64,000 bases of DNA from Cryomorphaceae bacterium (GTDB lineage Bacteria > Bacteroidota > Bacteroidia > Flavobacteriales > Flavobacteriaceae), in contig QOPZ01000002.1 of the NCBI GenBank assembly GCA_003331885.1, positions 24,272 to 88,271 on the forward strand. Direction: 5' to 3'. A model generated the notes under the pieces. The model saw only the letters and a list, made by a program, of their open reading frames with translations, ran no database searches and was not told the origin of the DNA. The position numbers and the translations under genes were made by a program. Position 1 is the stretch's first letter. Each line of letters begins with the position of its first letter. Positions 9,618 to 19,324 of this stretch are shown here, in pieces.

Positions 9618-10484
9618 TCATCCTTTGTAGGATTGTAAAGTGTTTTTTAAAAGCATTGCAATTGTCATGGGTCCAACTCCACCAGGCACAGGAGTTATAA
9701 AAGATGCTTTTTTTGAAACATTTTCATAGTCAACATCTCCAATAATTTTATACCCTTTTTCTGAATTATCTTTGACTCTTGTTATTCCAACATCAATAAC
9801 TACAACTCCATCTTTAACCATATCTTCTTTAACAAAATTAGGAATACCTAATGCAGAAATAATAATATCAGCTTGCTTTATTAAATCCTTAATATTTTTT
9901 GTTCTACTATGAACCATTGTCACAGTTGAATTACCTGGATTAGTTTTTAAGCCCATTAATAAACTTATAGGCTTACCTACAATGTCAGATCTTCCAATAA
10001 CAACTGTATGTTTTCCCTCAGTCTGCACATCATATCTTTTAAGTAATTCCATTATGCCATAAGGGGTGGCAGAAATAAATGTTGGTAAATTTAGAGCCAT
10101 CCTTCCAAAATTTGTTGGGTGAAAACCATCAACATCTTTTTCAGGATCAACCGACATTAAAATTTTTTGAGAATCAATATGTTTTGGTAATGGTAATTGA
10201 ACAATATATCCATCAATATTATCATCATTATTTAATTGGTTTACTTTATCAAGAAGTTCATTTTCATTGATTGATTCACTTAAGCTTATTAGACTTGAAT
10301 CAAAGCCAACTCTTTCGCAAGCTCTAACCTTACTTCCAACATATGTAAGACTAGCTCCATCATTACCAACTATTATAGCAGCGAGATGTGGCGGCCTATT
10401 ACCTTTAGCAGTCATTGATTTAACTTCTAAAGCAATCTCATTTTTAATATCATTACTTATTTTTTTTCCATCAAGTATTACCAT
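9618..10484 (-). CDS. folD: bifunctional methylenetetrahydrofolate dehydrogenase / methenyltetrahydrofolate cyclohydrolase
   Basis: DGYIVQLPLPKHID, DVDGFHPTN, VVIGRSDIVGKPISLLM, FITPVPGGVGPMTIAMLLKNT. Confidence 0.96.
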   Translation of the reverse strand: MVILDGKKISNDIKNEIALEVKSMTAKGNRPPHLAAIIVGNDGASLTYVGSKVRACERVGFDSSLISLSESINENELLDKVNQLNNDDNIDGYIVQLPLPKHIDSQKILMSVDPEKDVDGFHPTNFGRMALNLPTFISATPYGIMELLKRYDVQTEGKHTVVIGRSDIVGKPISLLMGLKTNPGNSTVTMVHSRTKNIKDLIKQADIIISALGIPNFVKEDMVKDGVVVIDVGITRVKDNSEKGYKIIGDVDYENVSKKASFITPVPGGVGPMTIAMLLKNTLQSYKG

Positions 10485-10485
10485 T

Positions 10486-11814
10486 CTACTGTTTAAAATT
10501 TTGCATCATATTCATTAGCTTAGAGGCGCCACCAGATTGAACCATCTTCATCATTTTTGACATTTGTTCAAACTGTTTCAATAATGAATTAATTTCTTGA
10601 ATATCTCTACCAGCACCCTTTGCTATTCTTTTTTTTCTATTATGATCAATAATTTTTGGGTTTGATCTTTCTTTTGGCGTCATTGACTGAATTAGAGCTT
10701 CAATGTGCTTAAAAGAATCATTATCAATGTCGACATCTTTCATTTGACCCATTCCAGGGATCATACTAACTGTGTCCTTAATATTTCCCATTTTTTTAAT
10801 TTGATTAATTTGATTTAGAAAGTCATCAAAACCAAATTTGTTTTTAGCAATTTTTTTACTTAACTCCCTAGCCTTCTTTTCATCGTATACATCTTGAGCT
10901 CTTTCAACTAATGAAACAACATCCCCCATGCCTAAAATTCTATCCGCCATCCTTTCTGGATAAAAAATATCAATTGCATCTAATTTTTCACCATTTCCAA
11001 TAAATTTAATTGGCTTATTAACAATAGACTTTATAGTTAGAGCGGCTCCTCCTCTTGTATCTCCATCTAATTTAGTTAAAACAACCCCATTAAAATCTAA
11101 TAAATCATTGAACGCTTTTGCTGTATTTACTGCATCTTGTCCTGTCATGGAATCAACAACAAATAATATTTCACTTGGATTTGTAGCATTCTTAATATTT
11201 CCAATCTCTTTCATCAATATTTCATCAATTGCTAACCTACCTGCCGTATCGATAATTATTACATTATTTTTATTTTGCTTAGCAAATTTTAATGAGTTTT
11301 TTGAAATTAAAACTGGATCTTTATTTCCTTCTTCTGTATAAACTTCAACCTTAATTTGTTCACCAAGTAATTTTAATTGATCAATTGCGGCTGGTCTATA
11401 TACATCACAAGCAACAAGTAAAGGGTTTTTTCCTTTTTTCTTCTTTAGATAATTTGCAAGCTTACCACCAAATGTTGTTTTTCCAGAACCTTGCAAACCT
11501 GACAAAAGGATAATTGAAGGAGTGTCTGAAAGATTTATTCCTTCATGTTCACCACCCATCAGTTTAGTTAATTCATCTTTAACAATCTTGACCATTAACT
11601 GACCCGGTCTGAGATCAGTCAAAACATTTTTTCCTAATGATTTTTCTTTAACCCTTTGAGTAAATTCTTTAGCAATCTTAAAACTAACATCAGCATCAAG
11701 TAGAGCGCGTCTAACTTCCTTTAGGGTCTCAGCTACATTAATTTCAGTAATTTTACCGTGTCCCTTAAGTACATGGAATGCAGAATTTAATTTTTCAGTA
11801 AGATTATTAAACAT
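10486..11814 (-). CDS. ffh: signal recognition particle protein
   Basis: SRP GTPase motifs GLQGSGKTTFGGKLANYLK, DTAGRL, TKLDGDTRGGAAL; M-domain SMIPGMGQM. Confidence 0.96.
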   Translation of the reverse strand: MFNNLTEKLNSAFHVLKGHGKITEINVAETLKEVRRALLDADVSFKIAKEFTQRVKEKSLGKNVLTDLRPGQLMVKIVKDELTKLMGGEHEGINLSDTPSIILLSGLQGSGKTTFGGKLANYLKKKKGKNPLLVACDVYRPAAIDQLKLLGEQIKVEVYTEEGNKDPVLISKNSLKFAKQNKNNVIIIDTAGRLAIDEILMKEIGNIKNATNPSEILFVVDSMTGQDAVNTAKAFNDLLDFNGVVLTKLDGDTRGGAALTIKSIVNKPIKFIGNGEKLDAIDIFYPERMADRILGMGDVVSLVERAQDVYDEKKARELSKKIAKNKFGFDDFLNQINQIKKMGNIKDTVSMIPGMGQMKDVDIDNDSFKHIEALIQSMTPKERSNPKIIDHNRKKRIAKGAGRDIQEINSLLKQFEQMSKMMKMVQSGGASKLMNMMQNFKQ

Positions 11815-11821
11815 TACAAAA

Positions 11822-11829
11822 CAAATTTA
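11822..11829 (-). promoter_or_regulatory. candidate -7 element (TAAATTTG) of ffh
   Basis: Perfect TAnnTTTG on minus strand, 7 nt before ATG 11814; overlaps the blh stop codon. Confidence 0.45.
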
Positions 11830-12726
11830 ATTTTTTCTAGTGATTTCTTTCATTTTATATATAACTAAAACATGAGGAAAAGTAATTGCAGCCAAAAAGG
11901 AAAAAAACACACCTAAACTAAAATCAATTTTATCCTTAACAACAAAATAAAGAATAGCCAAAAATATAATCGCAACAAGCCAATAAGCAAAACCTTTAAA
12001 AATAAATTTTTTAAAAGTTTTAGCAGAGCTGTCCTCAAATAAATATTCAGCTTGTTCAATTATAGATGGAATACTGTGAAAAAACACAAAATATACTGCA
12101 AAAGCAGGTAAAAGATCAAATATTGAAAAAACAATTAACATTACAATAAATAATATTAATTGGTGAAAAAGCTGAGCTTTTAATGTTTTATAATTTAAAA
12201 ACAAGAAAAAAACATTTATCAACAATAAAATAGACAAGGACAATCCATATGCACTTTCAGGAATATAAAAAGAGGTAATATCATAAATAACATCAGAAAC
12301 CTCAAAAGAATTAATTGTAAATAAAATCATAAAAATCAGAGAGCCAAAAAAGAAATAGAACAAAGTTAAAGAGTTCGAGTTGTTATTTTCAAAAATTGTC
12401 CACTGTTGTTCACCAAAATGATATGCACTAAATAGTATAAAAAACAATAATGAAATAATAGGAAGATTAAAAAATATCAAACATATTAAGACAACTACAA
12501 AAAAGTATTTTAGTGTTTTATCAATAATTGTGTTCGTATTAACTTCTTTTCCTTTTAAAAGTATTAAAACATCATTAGCGCCGTGAATAATTCCAAAAGT
12601 TAAGATTAAAGCATAACAAGCAAAATAAAAAAAATCACCATATAGGTTATTACTAAGAAAAATAGTAAATAAACTCAAAAAAACTATAATTCTAAAAGTT
12701 ATGTTATTTGTAAACTTGTGATTCAA
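11827..12726 (-). CDS. blh: Brp/Blh family beta-carotene 15,15'-dioxygenase (retinal synthesis)
   Basis: Polytopic membrane protein with FGIIHGANDVLIL, FSAYHFGEQQW and FFHSIPSIIEQ histidine motifs; divergent to proteorhodopsin. Confidence 0.9.
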   Translation of the reverse strand: MNHKFTNNITFRIIVFLSLFTIFLSNNLYGDFFYFACYALILTFGIIHGANDVLILLKGKEVNTNTIIDKTLKYFFVVVLICLIFFNLPIISLLFFILFSAYHFGEQQWTIFENNNSNSLTLFYFFFGSLIFMILFTINSFEVSDVIYDITSFYIPESAYGLSLSILLLINVFFLFLNYKTLKAQLFHQLILFIVMLIVFSIFDLLPAFAVYFVFFHSIPSIIEQAEYLFEDSSAKTFKKFIFKGFAYWLVAIIFLAILYFVVKDKIDFSLGVFFSFLAAITFPHVLVIYKMKEITRKN

Positions 12727-12743
12727 CTTGATTAATATAGATA

Positions 12744-12751
12744 CAAATTTA
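12744..12751 (-). promoter_or_regulatory. candidate -7 element (TAAATTTG) of blh
   Basis: Perfect TAnnTTTG on minus strand, 17 nt before ATG 12726. Confidence 0.45.
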
Positions 12752-12805
12752 AAGAATCATATTTGTAATAATACAGATTTGTAAAAAATTAATCTATTAT
12801 TGAAA

Positions 12806-12841
12806 TTATGTGATAACACATAAATAGTTGATAATTATGTG
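12806..12841. promoter_or_regulatory. TTATGTG repeat cluster in the blh/proteorhodopsin intergenic region
   Basis: TTATGTG-ATAA-CACATAA (12806-12823) plus a third TTATGTG at 12835-12841. Confidence 0.5.
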
Positions 12842-12960
12842 TTTAAACCTGTTATATGCTGTGATTTTGTCAACAATTACCGTTTTTTTTTACGATTAAA
12901 GTAGTTATTCGCTTAATTTTTACTAATTTGTGCCTCATAAAAACCAATTAATTAATTATT

Positions 12961-13671
12961 ATGGAAAATTTTTTAAACATTTTCTTATTAGGTGACGTTC
13001 CTAACGACCTAGTAAGTTTTACGTTTTTCATTGGAACCATGGCCATGATGGCTGCTTCAGTATTTTTCTTTTTATCGTTAGATGCTGGTGGTGGAAAATG
13101 GAGAACATCAATGTTAGTCTCAGGACTAATTACATTTATAGCTGCTGTACACTATTATTACATGAGAGATGCTAGTGTATCTGGTGGTGACGTTACATTC
13201 TTTAGATATGTAGATTGGATTTTAACTGTACCACTAATGTGTGTTGAATTTTATTTAATATTAGCTAAAGCTGGTGCGAAAAAAAGTTTAATGTGGAAAC
13301 TTATCTTTTGGTCAACTGTAATGCTTGTATTTGGATATGTTGGTGAAGCAATAGATCGAGACAATGCATGGCTTTGGGGATTAGTTTCAGGTGCAGCATA
13401 TTTTTATGTAGCATACATGATATGGCTAGGTGAAGCTAAAGCATTAGCAGAAAAAGCTGGTGGTGCTGTTTTAGAAGCTCATAATGCTCTATGTTGGTTC
13501 GTACTTGTTGGTTGGTCTATATATCCTATCGGTTATATGATTGGTACTGATGGATGGTATGACTTTATTGACGTACTTCCATTAGATATGGATGTAGTTT
13601 ACAACGTGGGTGACGCTATAAACAAAATCGGATTCGGTCTTGTTATATATAATTTAGCAGTATCTAAGTAA
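12961..13671 (+). CDS. proteorhodopsin, DTE-type proton pump, predicted green-absorbing
   Basis: Helix C RYVDWILTVPLMCVEFYLIL (D85/T89/E96, corresponding to GPR D97/T101/E108), M93 at the tuning position (GPR 105), H64 (GPR H75), Schiff-base lysine K222 in DAINKIGFG. Confidence 0.96.
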   Translation: MENFLNIFLLGDVPNDLVSFTFFIGTMAMMAASVFFFLSLDAGGGKWRTSMLVSGLITFIAAVHYYYMRDASVSGGDVTFFRYVDWILTVPLMCVEFYLILAKAGAKKSLMWKLIFWSTVMLVFGYVGEAIDRDNAWLWGLVSGAAYFYVAYMIWLGEAKALAEKAGGAVLEAHNALCWFVLVGWSIYPIGYMIGTDGWYDFIDVLPLDMDVVYNVGDAINKIGFGLVIYNLAVSK

Positions 13672-13695
13672 GAATAGTACAACTAACCTAAATTA

Positions 13696-13731
13696 AAAAA
13701 GCTACTTTATTTATTTAAAGTGGCTTTTTTT
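13696..13731. terminator. bidirectional intrinsic terminator between proteorhodopsin and argS
   Basis: aaaaaGCTACTTTA-tttatt-TAAAGTGGCttttttt stem-loop with A tract and T tract on opposite sides, between convergent genes. Confidence 0.75.
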
Positions 13732-15481
13732 ACATTCTTTCTGGAACATCAATACCTAAAAGCGACATTGATTTCTTAATATAACTCCCAACTTTTTTGG
13801 AAAGTAAAATTCTAAAGCTGTTAATTTCATCATTCCCAAGAACTGAAAATGACTGATAAAATGAATTATATAATTTCACTAAATCATAAACATAATTAGC
13901 AATTAAAGCAGGGTTTAAAGTCTTATATGAGTTTAATATTACATTTGGAAAATCATTCAAATGAATAATTAAATTTTTTTCTTTTTCAGATAATATAACA
14001 TCAGAAAAAGAACTATTGTTTTTATTCTTTTTCAACAAAGACTTAATTCTTGCATAAGTATATTGAATAAATGGTCCTGTATTACCATTAAAGTCAATTG
14101 ATTCATTTGGGTCAAATAATATTCTTTTTTTTGGGTCCACTTTTAAAATATGGTATTTTAAGGCACCTAAAGCAATTTGGTTATATAATTTAGATTGTTC
14201 AGTTTTAGATAAATCATTAATTTTTCCAAGAGATTCGGAAATAATCTTAGCCTTCAAGTTCATGTCAGCTATTAACTCATCAGCATCTACTACTAATCCC
14301 TCTCTACTTTTCATCTTTCCGGTTGGTAAGTCAACCATGCCATAGCTTAAATGCTTAAGCTTATTAGACCATGGATAGCCTAATATATTCATTAATTCAA
14401 ATAAAACTTTAAAATGATAATCTTGTTCATTTCCTGTTGTATAAATCATTCCGTCCATTTTTGGATGGTCTTTATATCTTAAAAATGCTGTACCTATATC
14501 TTGAGTTATATAAACAGATGTTCCGTCAGATCTAAGCAATATCTTTTCATCTAAGCCTTTTGATGATAAATCAACCCAAATTGAGTTATCCTCTTTTTTA
14601 TAAAATAATTTATTTTTTAATCCATCTAAAACAATATTTTTTCCTTTTAAATATGTATCACTCTCATAATATTCAGAGTCAAATTTTACATTTAAATTAT
14701 CATATGTTTTTGAAAAACCATCGTATACCCAGGAATTCATTCTTTTCCATAGATTTATAACATCTTTATCGCCGTTTTCCCACTTTCTTAATAATTCTTG
14801 TGCTTCAATAAAAATTTTAGAGTTCTTTTTAGCATCGTCTTCGTTTTGACCTTGAGAAATTAAATCTTTAACTTGTTTTTCATATTCATTATTATATTTT
14901 ACATAAAAATTACCAACAAAAATATCACCTTTAATGTTTTCACTTTTAGGGGTTACATTATTTGCAAATTTTAACCAAGATATCATAGATTTACAAATAT
15001 GAATTCCTCTATCATTTATTATCTGAGTTTTATGAACTTTATTACCAACCTCCTTAAAAATATTTGAAATTGAATCTCCAAGAAGAATATTTCTAATATG
15101 ACCCAAATGAAGAGGTTTATTGGTATTAGGAGAAGAAAATTCAATTAAATAAAATTCTTTTTTAATATCTAATTTATAATTCAAGTTAAAACCTTTTAAC
15201 AGATCTGTTAAAAAACGATCTGAAAATGTAAGGTTTAAAAAACCCTGAATTACATTGAATTCTTGAATATATTTCTCCTTTTCTTGAAGAAATAATCCAA
15301 TCTCATTGCCAATTTCAATAGGGGGTTTTTTAAGAATTGGCAATAACGGAAATAATACAATAGTATAGTGACCTTGAAATTCTTTTCTAGTTTTTGAAAT
15401 TTCAATAAGATCATTTGAGATTGAATATTTAAATAATAAATATTCTTTGACTTTTTTCTTTAGAATATTTTCTATATCCAT
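13730..15481 (-). CDS. argS: arginyl-tRNA synthetase
   Basis: FSSPNTNKPLHLGHIRNILLGDS (HIGH), GMVDLPTGKMKSREG (KMSKS-like), FIQYTYARIKSLL. Confidence 0.95.
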   Translation of the reverse strand: MDIENILKKKVKEYLLFKYSISNDLIEISKTRKEFQGHYTIVLFPLLPILKKPPIEIGNEIGLFLQEKEKYIQEFNVIQGFLNLTFSDRFLTDLLKGFNLNYKLDIKKEFYLIEFSSPNTNKPLHLGHIRNILLGDSISNIFKEVGNKVHKTQIINDRGIHICKSMISWLKFANNVTPKSENIKGDIFVGNFYVKYNNEYEKQVKDLISQGQNEDDAKKNSKIFIEAQELLRKWENGDKDVINLWKRMNSWVYDGFSKTYDNLNVKFDSEYYESDTYLKGKNIVLDGLKNKLFYKKEDNSIWVDLSSKGLDEKILLRSDGTSVYITQDIGTAFLRYKDHPKMDGMIYTTGNEQDYHFKVLFELMNILGYPWSNKLKHLSYGMVDLPTGKMKSREGLVVDADELIADMNLKAKIISESLGKINDLSKTEQSKLYNQIALGALKYHILKVDPKKRILFDPNESIDFNGNTGPFIQYTYARIKSLLKKNKNNSSFSDVILSEKEKNLIIHLNDFPNVILNSYKTLNPALIANYVYDLVKLYNSFYQSFSVLGNDEINSFRILLSKKVGSYIKKSMSLLGIDVPERM

Positions 15482-15495
15482 TTTTAGTTAAAAAA

Positions 15496-16797
15496 CTATC
15501 TTTTTTTTAATGAAATAAAATCTCGATGATTTTCTCCAGTATATATTTGTCTTGGTCTACCTATGGGATCATTATTCATTCTCATTTCTCTCCAATGAGC
15601 AATCCAACCAGGTAATCTACCTAAAGCAAACATAACAGTAAACATTTCTTTTGGAATCTTAAGAGCTTTATAAATAATACCTGAATAAAAGTCAACGTTT
15701 GGATAGAGCTTTCTTGATGTAAAATAAGGATCATCTAATGCTTCTATTTCAAGAGATTTAGCTATATCAAGAATTGGATCATCAATTCCAAGATCTTTAA
15801 GTACTTCATGAGCTGCAACTTTGATAATTTTAGCTCTAGGATCAAAGTTTTTATAAACCCTATGTCCAAAGCCCATTAATCTAAAAGGATCAGATTTATC
15901 TTTAGCTTTTAACATGAATTTTTTTGTGTCACCGCCATCATTTTTAATTGCTTCAAGCATTTCTAATACCGCTTGATTAGCTCCACCATGTAATCTTCCC
16001 CACAAAGCAGAGATTCCGGCTGACACAGAAGCAAATAAACTAGCTTCTGAAGAACCAACTATTCTAACTGTTGATGTTGAGCAATTTTGTTCATGATCAG
16101 CATGAAGTATTAATAATTTATTCATAGCATTAACAATAATATCATTTTCAGAATATTCCTGATTAGGGAGCTGGAACATCATTTTTGTTATATTTTGAAC
16201 ATATCCCAGAGAATAATCACCATAGTCAAGTGATAATCCTTTTCTTCTTCTGTGAACCCAAGCAATTAAGATTGGAATTTTAGCTAAAAGTTTAACAATT
16301 GAATTATACATGTAGTCATTTTCATCTCCGTTGTTATTATTAAGACTTATCTTTTTTTCAGGATTAAAGGCGATAAGAGCACTAGTCAGAGATGAAAGAA
16401 TACCCATTGGGTGAGCAGATTTTGGGAAACCTTCAAGAATTTTTTTTAAATCTTCATCAATTATTGCATTTTCATTTATATCAAAGATTAATTTATCGAG
16501 CTGAGATTTATTTGGAAGCTCACCATAAATTAACAGAAATGCTACTTCTAAAAAATTAGCATTTTTTGCTAAATCTTCAATTGAATATCCTCTGTATCTC
16601 AGTATTCCTTTTTCTCCGTCAAGAAATGTAATAGAGCTTTTACAAGATCCTGTATTTTTAAAACCAGGGTCAAGTGTAATTAAATTTGCACTGTTCCTAA
16701 GACTTGAAATATCGATGCCATTTTCATTTTCAGAACCCTTAACTAAATCAAGTTCAAAATTCTGATCATTATAATTTATACTAACTTTTTTACTCAT
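15496..16797 (-). CDS. gltA: citrate synthase
   Basis: ILRYRGYSIEDLA, LLILHADHEQNCSTSTVRIVGSS, LWGRLHGGANQAVLEML, MGFGHRVYKNFDPRAKI, PGWIAHWREM. Confidence 0.96.
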   Translation of the reverse strand: MSKKVSINYNDQNFELDLVKGSENENGIDISSLRNSANLITLDPGFKNTGSCKSSITFLDGEKGILRYRGYSIEDLAKNANFLEVAFLLIYGELPNKSQLDKLIFDINENAIIDEDLKKILEGFPKSAHPMGILSSLTSALIAFNPEKKISLNNNNGDENDYMYNSIVKLLAKIPILIAWVHRRRKGLSLDYGDYSLGYVQNITKMMFQLPNQEYSENDIIVNAMNKLLILHADHEQNCSTSTVRIVGSSEASLFASVSAGISALWGRLHGGANQAVLEMLEAIKNDGGDTKKFMLKAKDKSDPFRLMGFGHRVYKNFDPRAKIIKVAAHEVLKDLGIDDPILDIAKSLEIEALDDPYFTSRKLYPNVDFYSGIIYKALKIPKEMFTVMFALGRLPGWIAHWREMRMNNDPIGRPRQIYTGENHRDFISLKKR

Positions 16798-16836
16798 TCA
16801 AGTCTAATTTAACTATAAAAATAAGGAATAAATATC

Positions 16837-18123
16837 TTAGAAACTAAAAGCTCCCTTTTTTGGATAAAATGCCTTTTTTCCTAATTCTTCTTCAATTCTT
16901 AAAAGTTGATTGTATTTAGACATTCTATCAGATCTAGACAATGATCCTGTTTTAATTTGACCAGCATTTAGAGCGACAGCTAAGTCAGCAATAATATTAT
17001 CTTCTGTTTCCCCTGATCTATGAGAAATTACTGTTGTAAATGAATTGTTTTTTGCAAGGTTAACAGCATTTATTGTTTCAGATAATGTGCCAATTTGATT
17101 TACTTTTATTAAAATGGAGTTAGCAGCACTTTGATCAATTCCTCTCTGTAATATTTTTGAATTTGTAACAAAAAGATCATCTCCAACTAACTGAACTTTA
17201 TTGCCAGAAATCTGAGTTAAATATTTCCAACCTTCCCAATCATTTTGATCCATACCATCTTCAATTGAAATTATAGGAAATGAGTCAACAAGAGAAGATA
17301 AGTATTCAGCTTGTTCTTCAGATGACAGAACTCTACCCTTATCACCCTCAAACTTTTTGTAGTCGTATTTATTATTTACATAAAATTCTGAAGCAGCACA
17401 GTCAAGAGCAATCATGACATCATCTCCAGGTGAATATCCTGCAGAAATTATTGAATTTGAAATTGTTTCAAGAGCATCTTCTGTACCATTTAATTTTGGG
17501 GCAAAACCTCCTTCATCACCAACTGACGTAGTAAGACCTCTATCTGAGAGATTTTTTTTAAGGTTATGGAATATTTCTGACCCAATCTTCATAGCTTCAG
17601 TAAAACTTGAAGCATTTACTGGTACAATCATAAATTCTTGAAAAGCAATTGGAGCATCAGAATGAGAACCACCATTTATAATATTCATCATTGGAACTGG
17701 TAAAGTTATTGCAGATTCTCCACCAATATATTTGTAAAGTGACATGCCTTTACTTTTTGAAGCAGCTTGAGCTAAGGCAAGGGAAACGCCCAAGATAGCA
17801 TTTGCTCCTAAAATACATTTGTTCTCAGTACCATCTAATTCAATCATTAAATTATCAAGTTCTTCTTGATTGAAAACTGATTTTCCAATTAAGCTTTCAG
17901 CAATTATAGTATTAACATTATTAACTGCCATTAAAACACCCTTACCCATGTAGTTTTTTCCACCATCTCTTAATTCAACTGCTTCATTTTCACCAGTTGA
18001 AGCACCAGATGGTACAGCAGCTCTCCCAACTATTCCATTTTCAGTAATTACATCAACTTCAACGGTGGGATTTCCTCTAGAATCGAAGATTTGTCGAGCT
18101 TTAATTTTTTTAATTTTTGTCAT
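16837..18123 (-). CDS. eno: enolase
   Basis: [57 protein letters not shown]. Confidence 0.97.
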   Translation of the reverse strand: MTKIKKIKARQIFDSRGNPTVEVDVITENGIVGRAAVPSGASTGENEAVELRDGGKNYMGKGVLMAVNNVNTIIAESLIGKSVFNQEELDNLMIELDGTENKCILGANAILGVSLALAQAASKSKGMSLYKYIGGESAITLPVPMMNIINGGSHSDAPIAFQEFMIVPVNASSFTEAMKIGSEIFHNLKKNLSDRGLTTSVGDEGGFAPKLNGTEDALETISNSIISAGYSPGDDVMIALDCAASEFYVNNKYDYKKFEGDKGRVLSSEEQAEYLSSLVDSFPIISIEDGMDQNDWEGWKYLTQISGNKVQLVGDDLFVTNSKILQRGIDQSAANSILIKVNQIGTLSETINAVNLAKNNSFTTVISHRSGETEDNIIADLAVALNAGQIKTGSLSRSDRMSKYNQLLRIEEELGKKAFYPKKGAFSF

Positions 18124-18125
18124 AG

Positions 18126-19232
18126 CTACTTATTTATTAACTCAATAAATTCATCAAACAAATATGATGAATCATGTGGACCAGCACTAGCTTCAGGGTG
18201 AAATTGAACAGAAAAGCATTTTTTATCCTTTATTTTTATACCAGCAATTGTTTGATCATTCAAATGCATGTGTGTTATTTCAATATTTTTATTTTTTTCA
18301 GTATCAGCTTTATCAATAGCAAAGCCATGATTTTGAGATGTAATTTCTCCTTTGCCTGTTTTTAGATTAATTACAGGATGATTTATTCCCCTATGTCCAT
18401 TATGCATTTTATATGTCTTTATGCCATTTGCCAATGCAATAACTTGATGACCCAAACATATACCAAAAAGGGGTTTCTTAGACTCTAAAATTTTTTTAGT
18501 AAGATTAATTGCATTTAAAAGCGGTTCTGGATCACCAGGTCCGTTCGATATAAAATAAGCATCTGGATTCCATTTTTTGATATCTTCAAATTTAGAATTG
18601 TGAGGGAAAATTTTTAAATATGCATCTCTCTCTGATAAATTATTTAAAATATTTCTCTTTACACCTAAATCAAGGACTGCAATTCTGTATTTAGCCTTTT
18701 CATTTCCAAAATAATAAGGTTTTTCAGTTGAAACTTTTGAAGCTAATTCCAAACCATTCATCGATGGGGTTTTTAAAAGCTTAGCTTTAATTTTATCAAT
18801 TGATTTAATAGATTCAGTGGTTATTACAGCATTCATAGCACCATTATCTCTTATGTAACTAACAAGAGCTCTTGTATCAACATCAGAAATACTAACAATA
18901 TTATTAGATGATAAAAATTCATATAAAGATGTAGATTCTCTGTGTCTCGAGAAATTATAACTAAAATTCTTACAAATTAAACCAGCTATTTTGATAGAGT
19001 CTGATTCAACTTCCTTGAAATTTGCTCCGTAATTACCAATATGAGCATTGGTCATGACCATCAATTGGCCATTATATGAGGGATCTGTAAAGATTTCTTG
19101 GTAGCCAGTCATTCCAGTATTAAAGCATAATTCTCCATATGCTGTACCATCAAGACCTATAGACTTACCATGAAAAATTGTTCCGTCCTCAAGTAAAACA
19201 AAAGCTTTTTTTTTGGATATATATTGACTCAA
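18126..19232 (-). CDS. carA: carbamoyl-phosphate synthase small subunit
   Basis: [63 protein letters not shown]. Start set at TTG 19232 because the track start (19280) lies inside a terminator-like hairpin. Confidence 0.92.
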   Translation of the reverse strand: MSQYISKKKAFVLLEDGTIFHGKSIGLDGTAYGELCFNTGMTGYQEIFTDPSYNGQLMVMTNAHIGNYGANFKEVESDSIKIAGLICKNFSYNFSRHRESTSLYEFLSSNNIVSISDVDTRALVSYIRDNGAMNAVITTESIKSIDKIKAKLLKTPSMNGLELASKVSTEKPYYFGNEKAKYRIAVLDLGVKRNILNNLSERDAYLKIFPHNSKFEDIKKWNPDAYFISNGPGDPEPLLNAINLTKKILESKKPLFGICLGHQVIALANGIKTYKMHNGHRGINHPVINLKTGKGEITSQNHGFAIDKADTEKNKNIEITHMHLNDQTIAGIKIKDKKCFSVQFHPEASAGPHDSSYLFDEFIELINK

Positions 19233-19249
19233 GAGAAAAAAATTATTGA

Positions 19250-19257
19250 CAAAATTA
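19250..19257 (-). promoter_or_regulatory. candidate -7 element (TAATTTTG) for carA
   Basis: Perfect match to Bacteroidota TAnnTTTG on the minus strand, 17 nt before the proposed TTG start. Confidence 0.45.
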
Positions 19258-19261
19258 TAAT

Positions 19262-19293
19262 AAAAAAAAAAGATAAACACCTAGTTTATCTTT
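19262..19293 (-). terminator. intrinsic terminator of the ribosomal protein/rplQ transcript
   Basis: Minus strand reads AAAGATAAAC-TAGGT-GTTTATCTTT followed by a T run (10-bp perfect stem at 19269-19278/19284-19293), just after the rplQ stop at 19325. Confidence 0.75.
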
Positions 19294-19324
19294 AAAGTTA
19301 TCAAGAATTAAAAAAAACTTTTTA

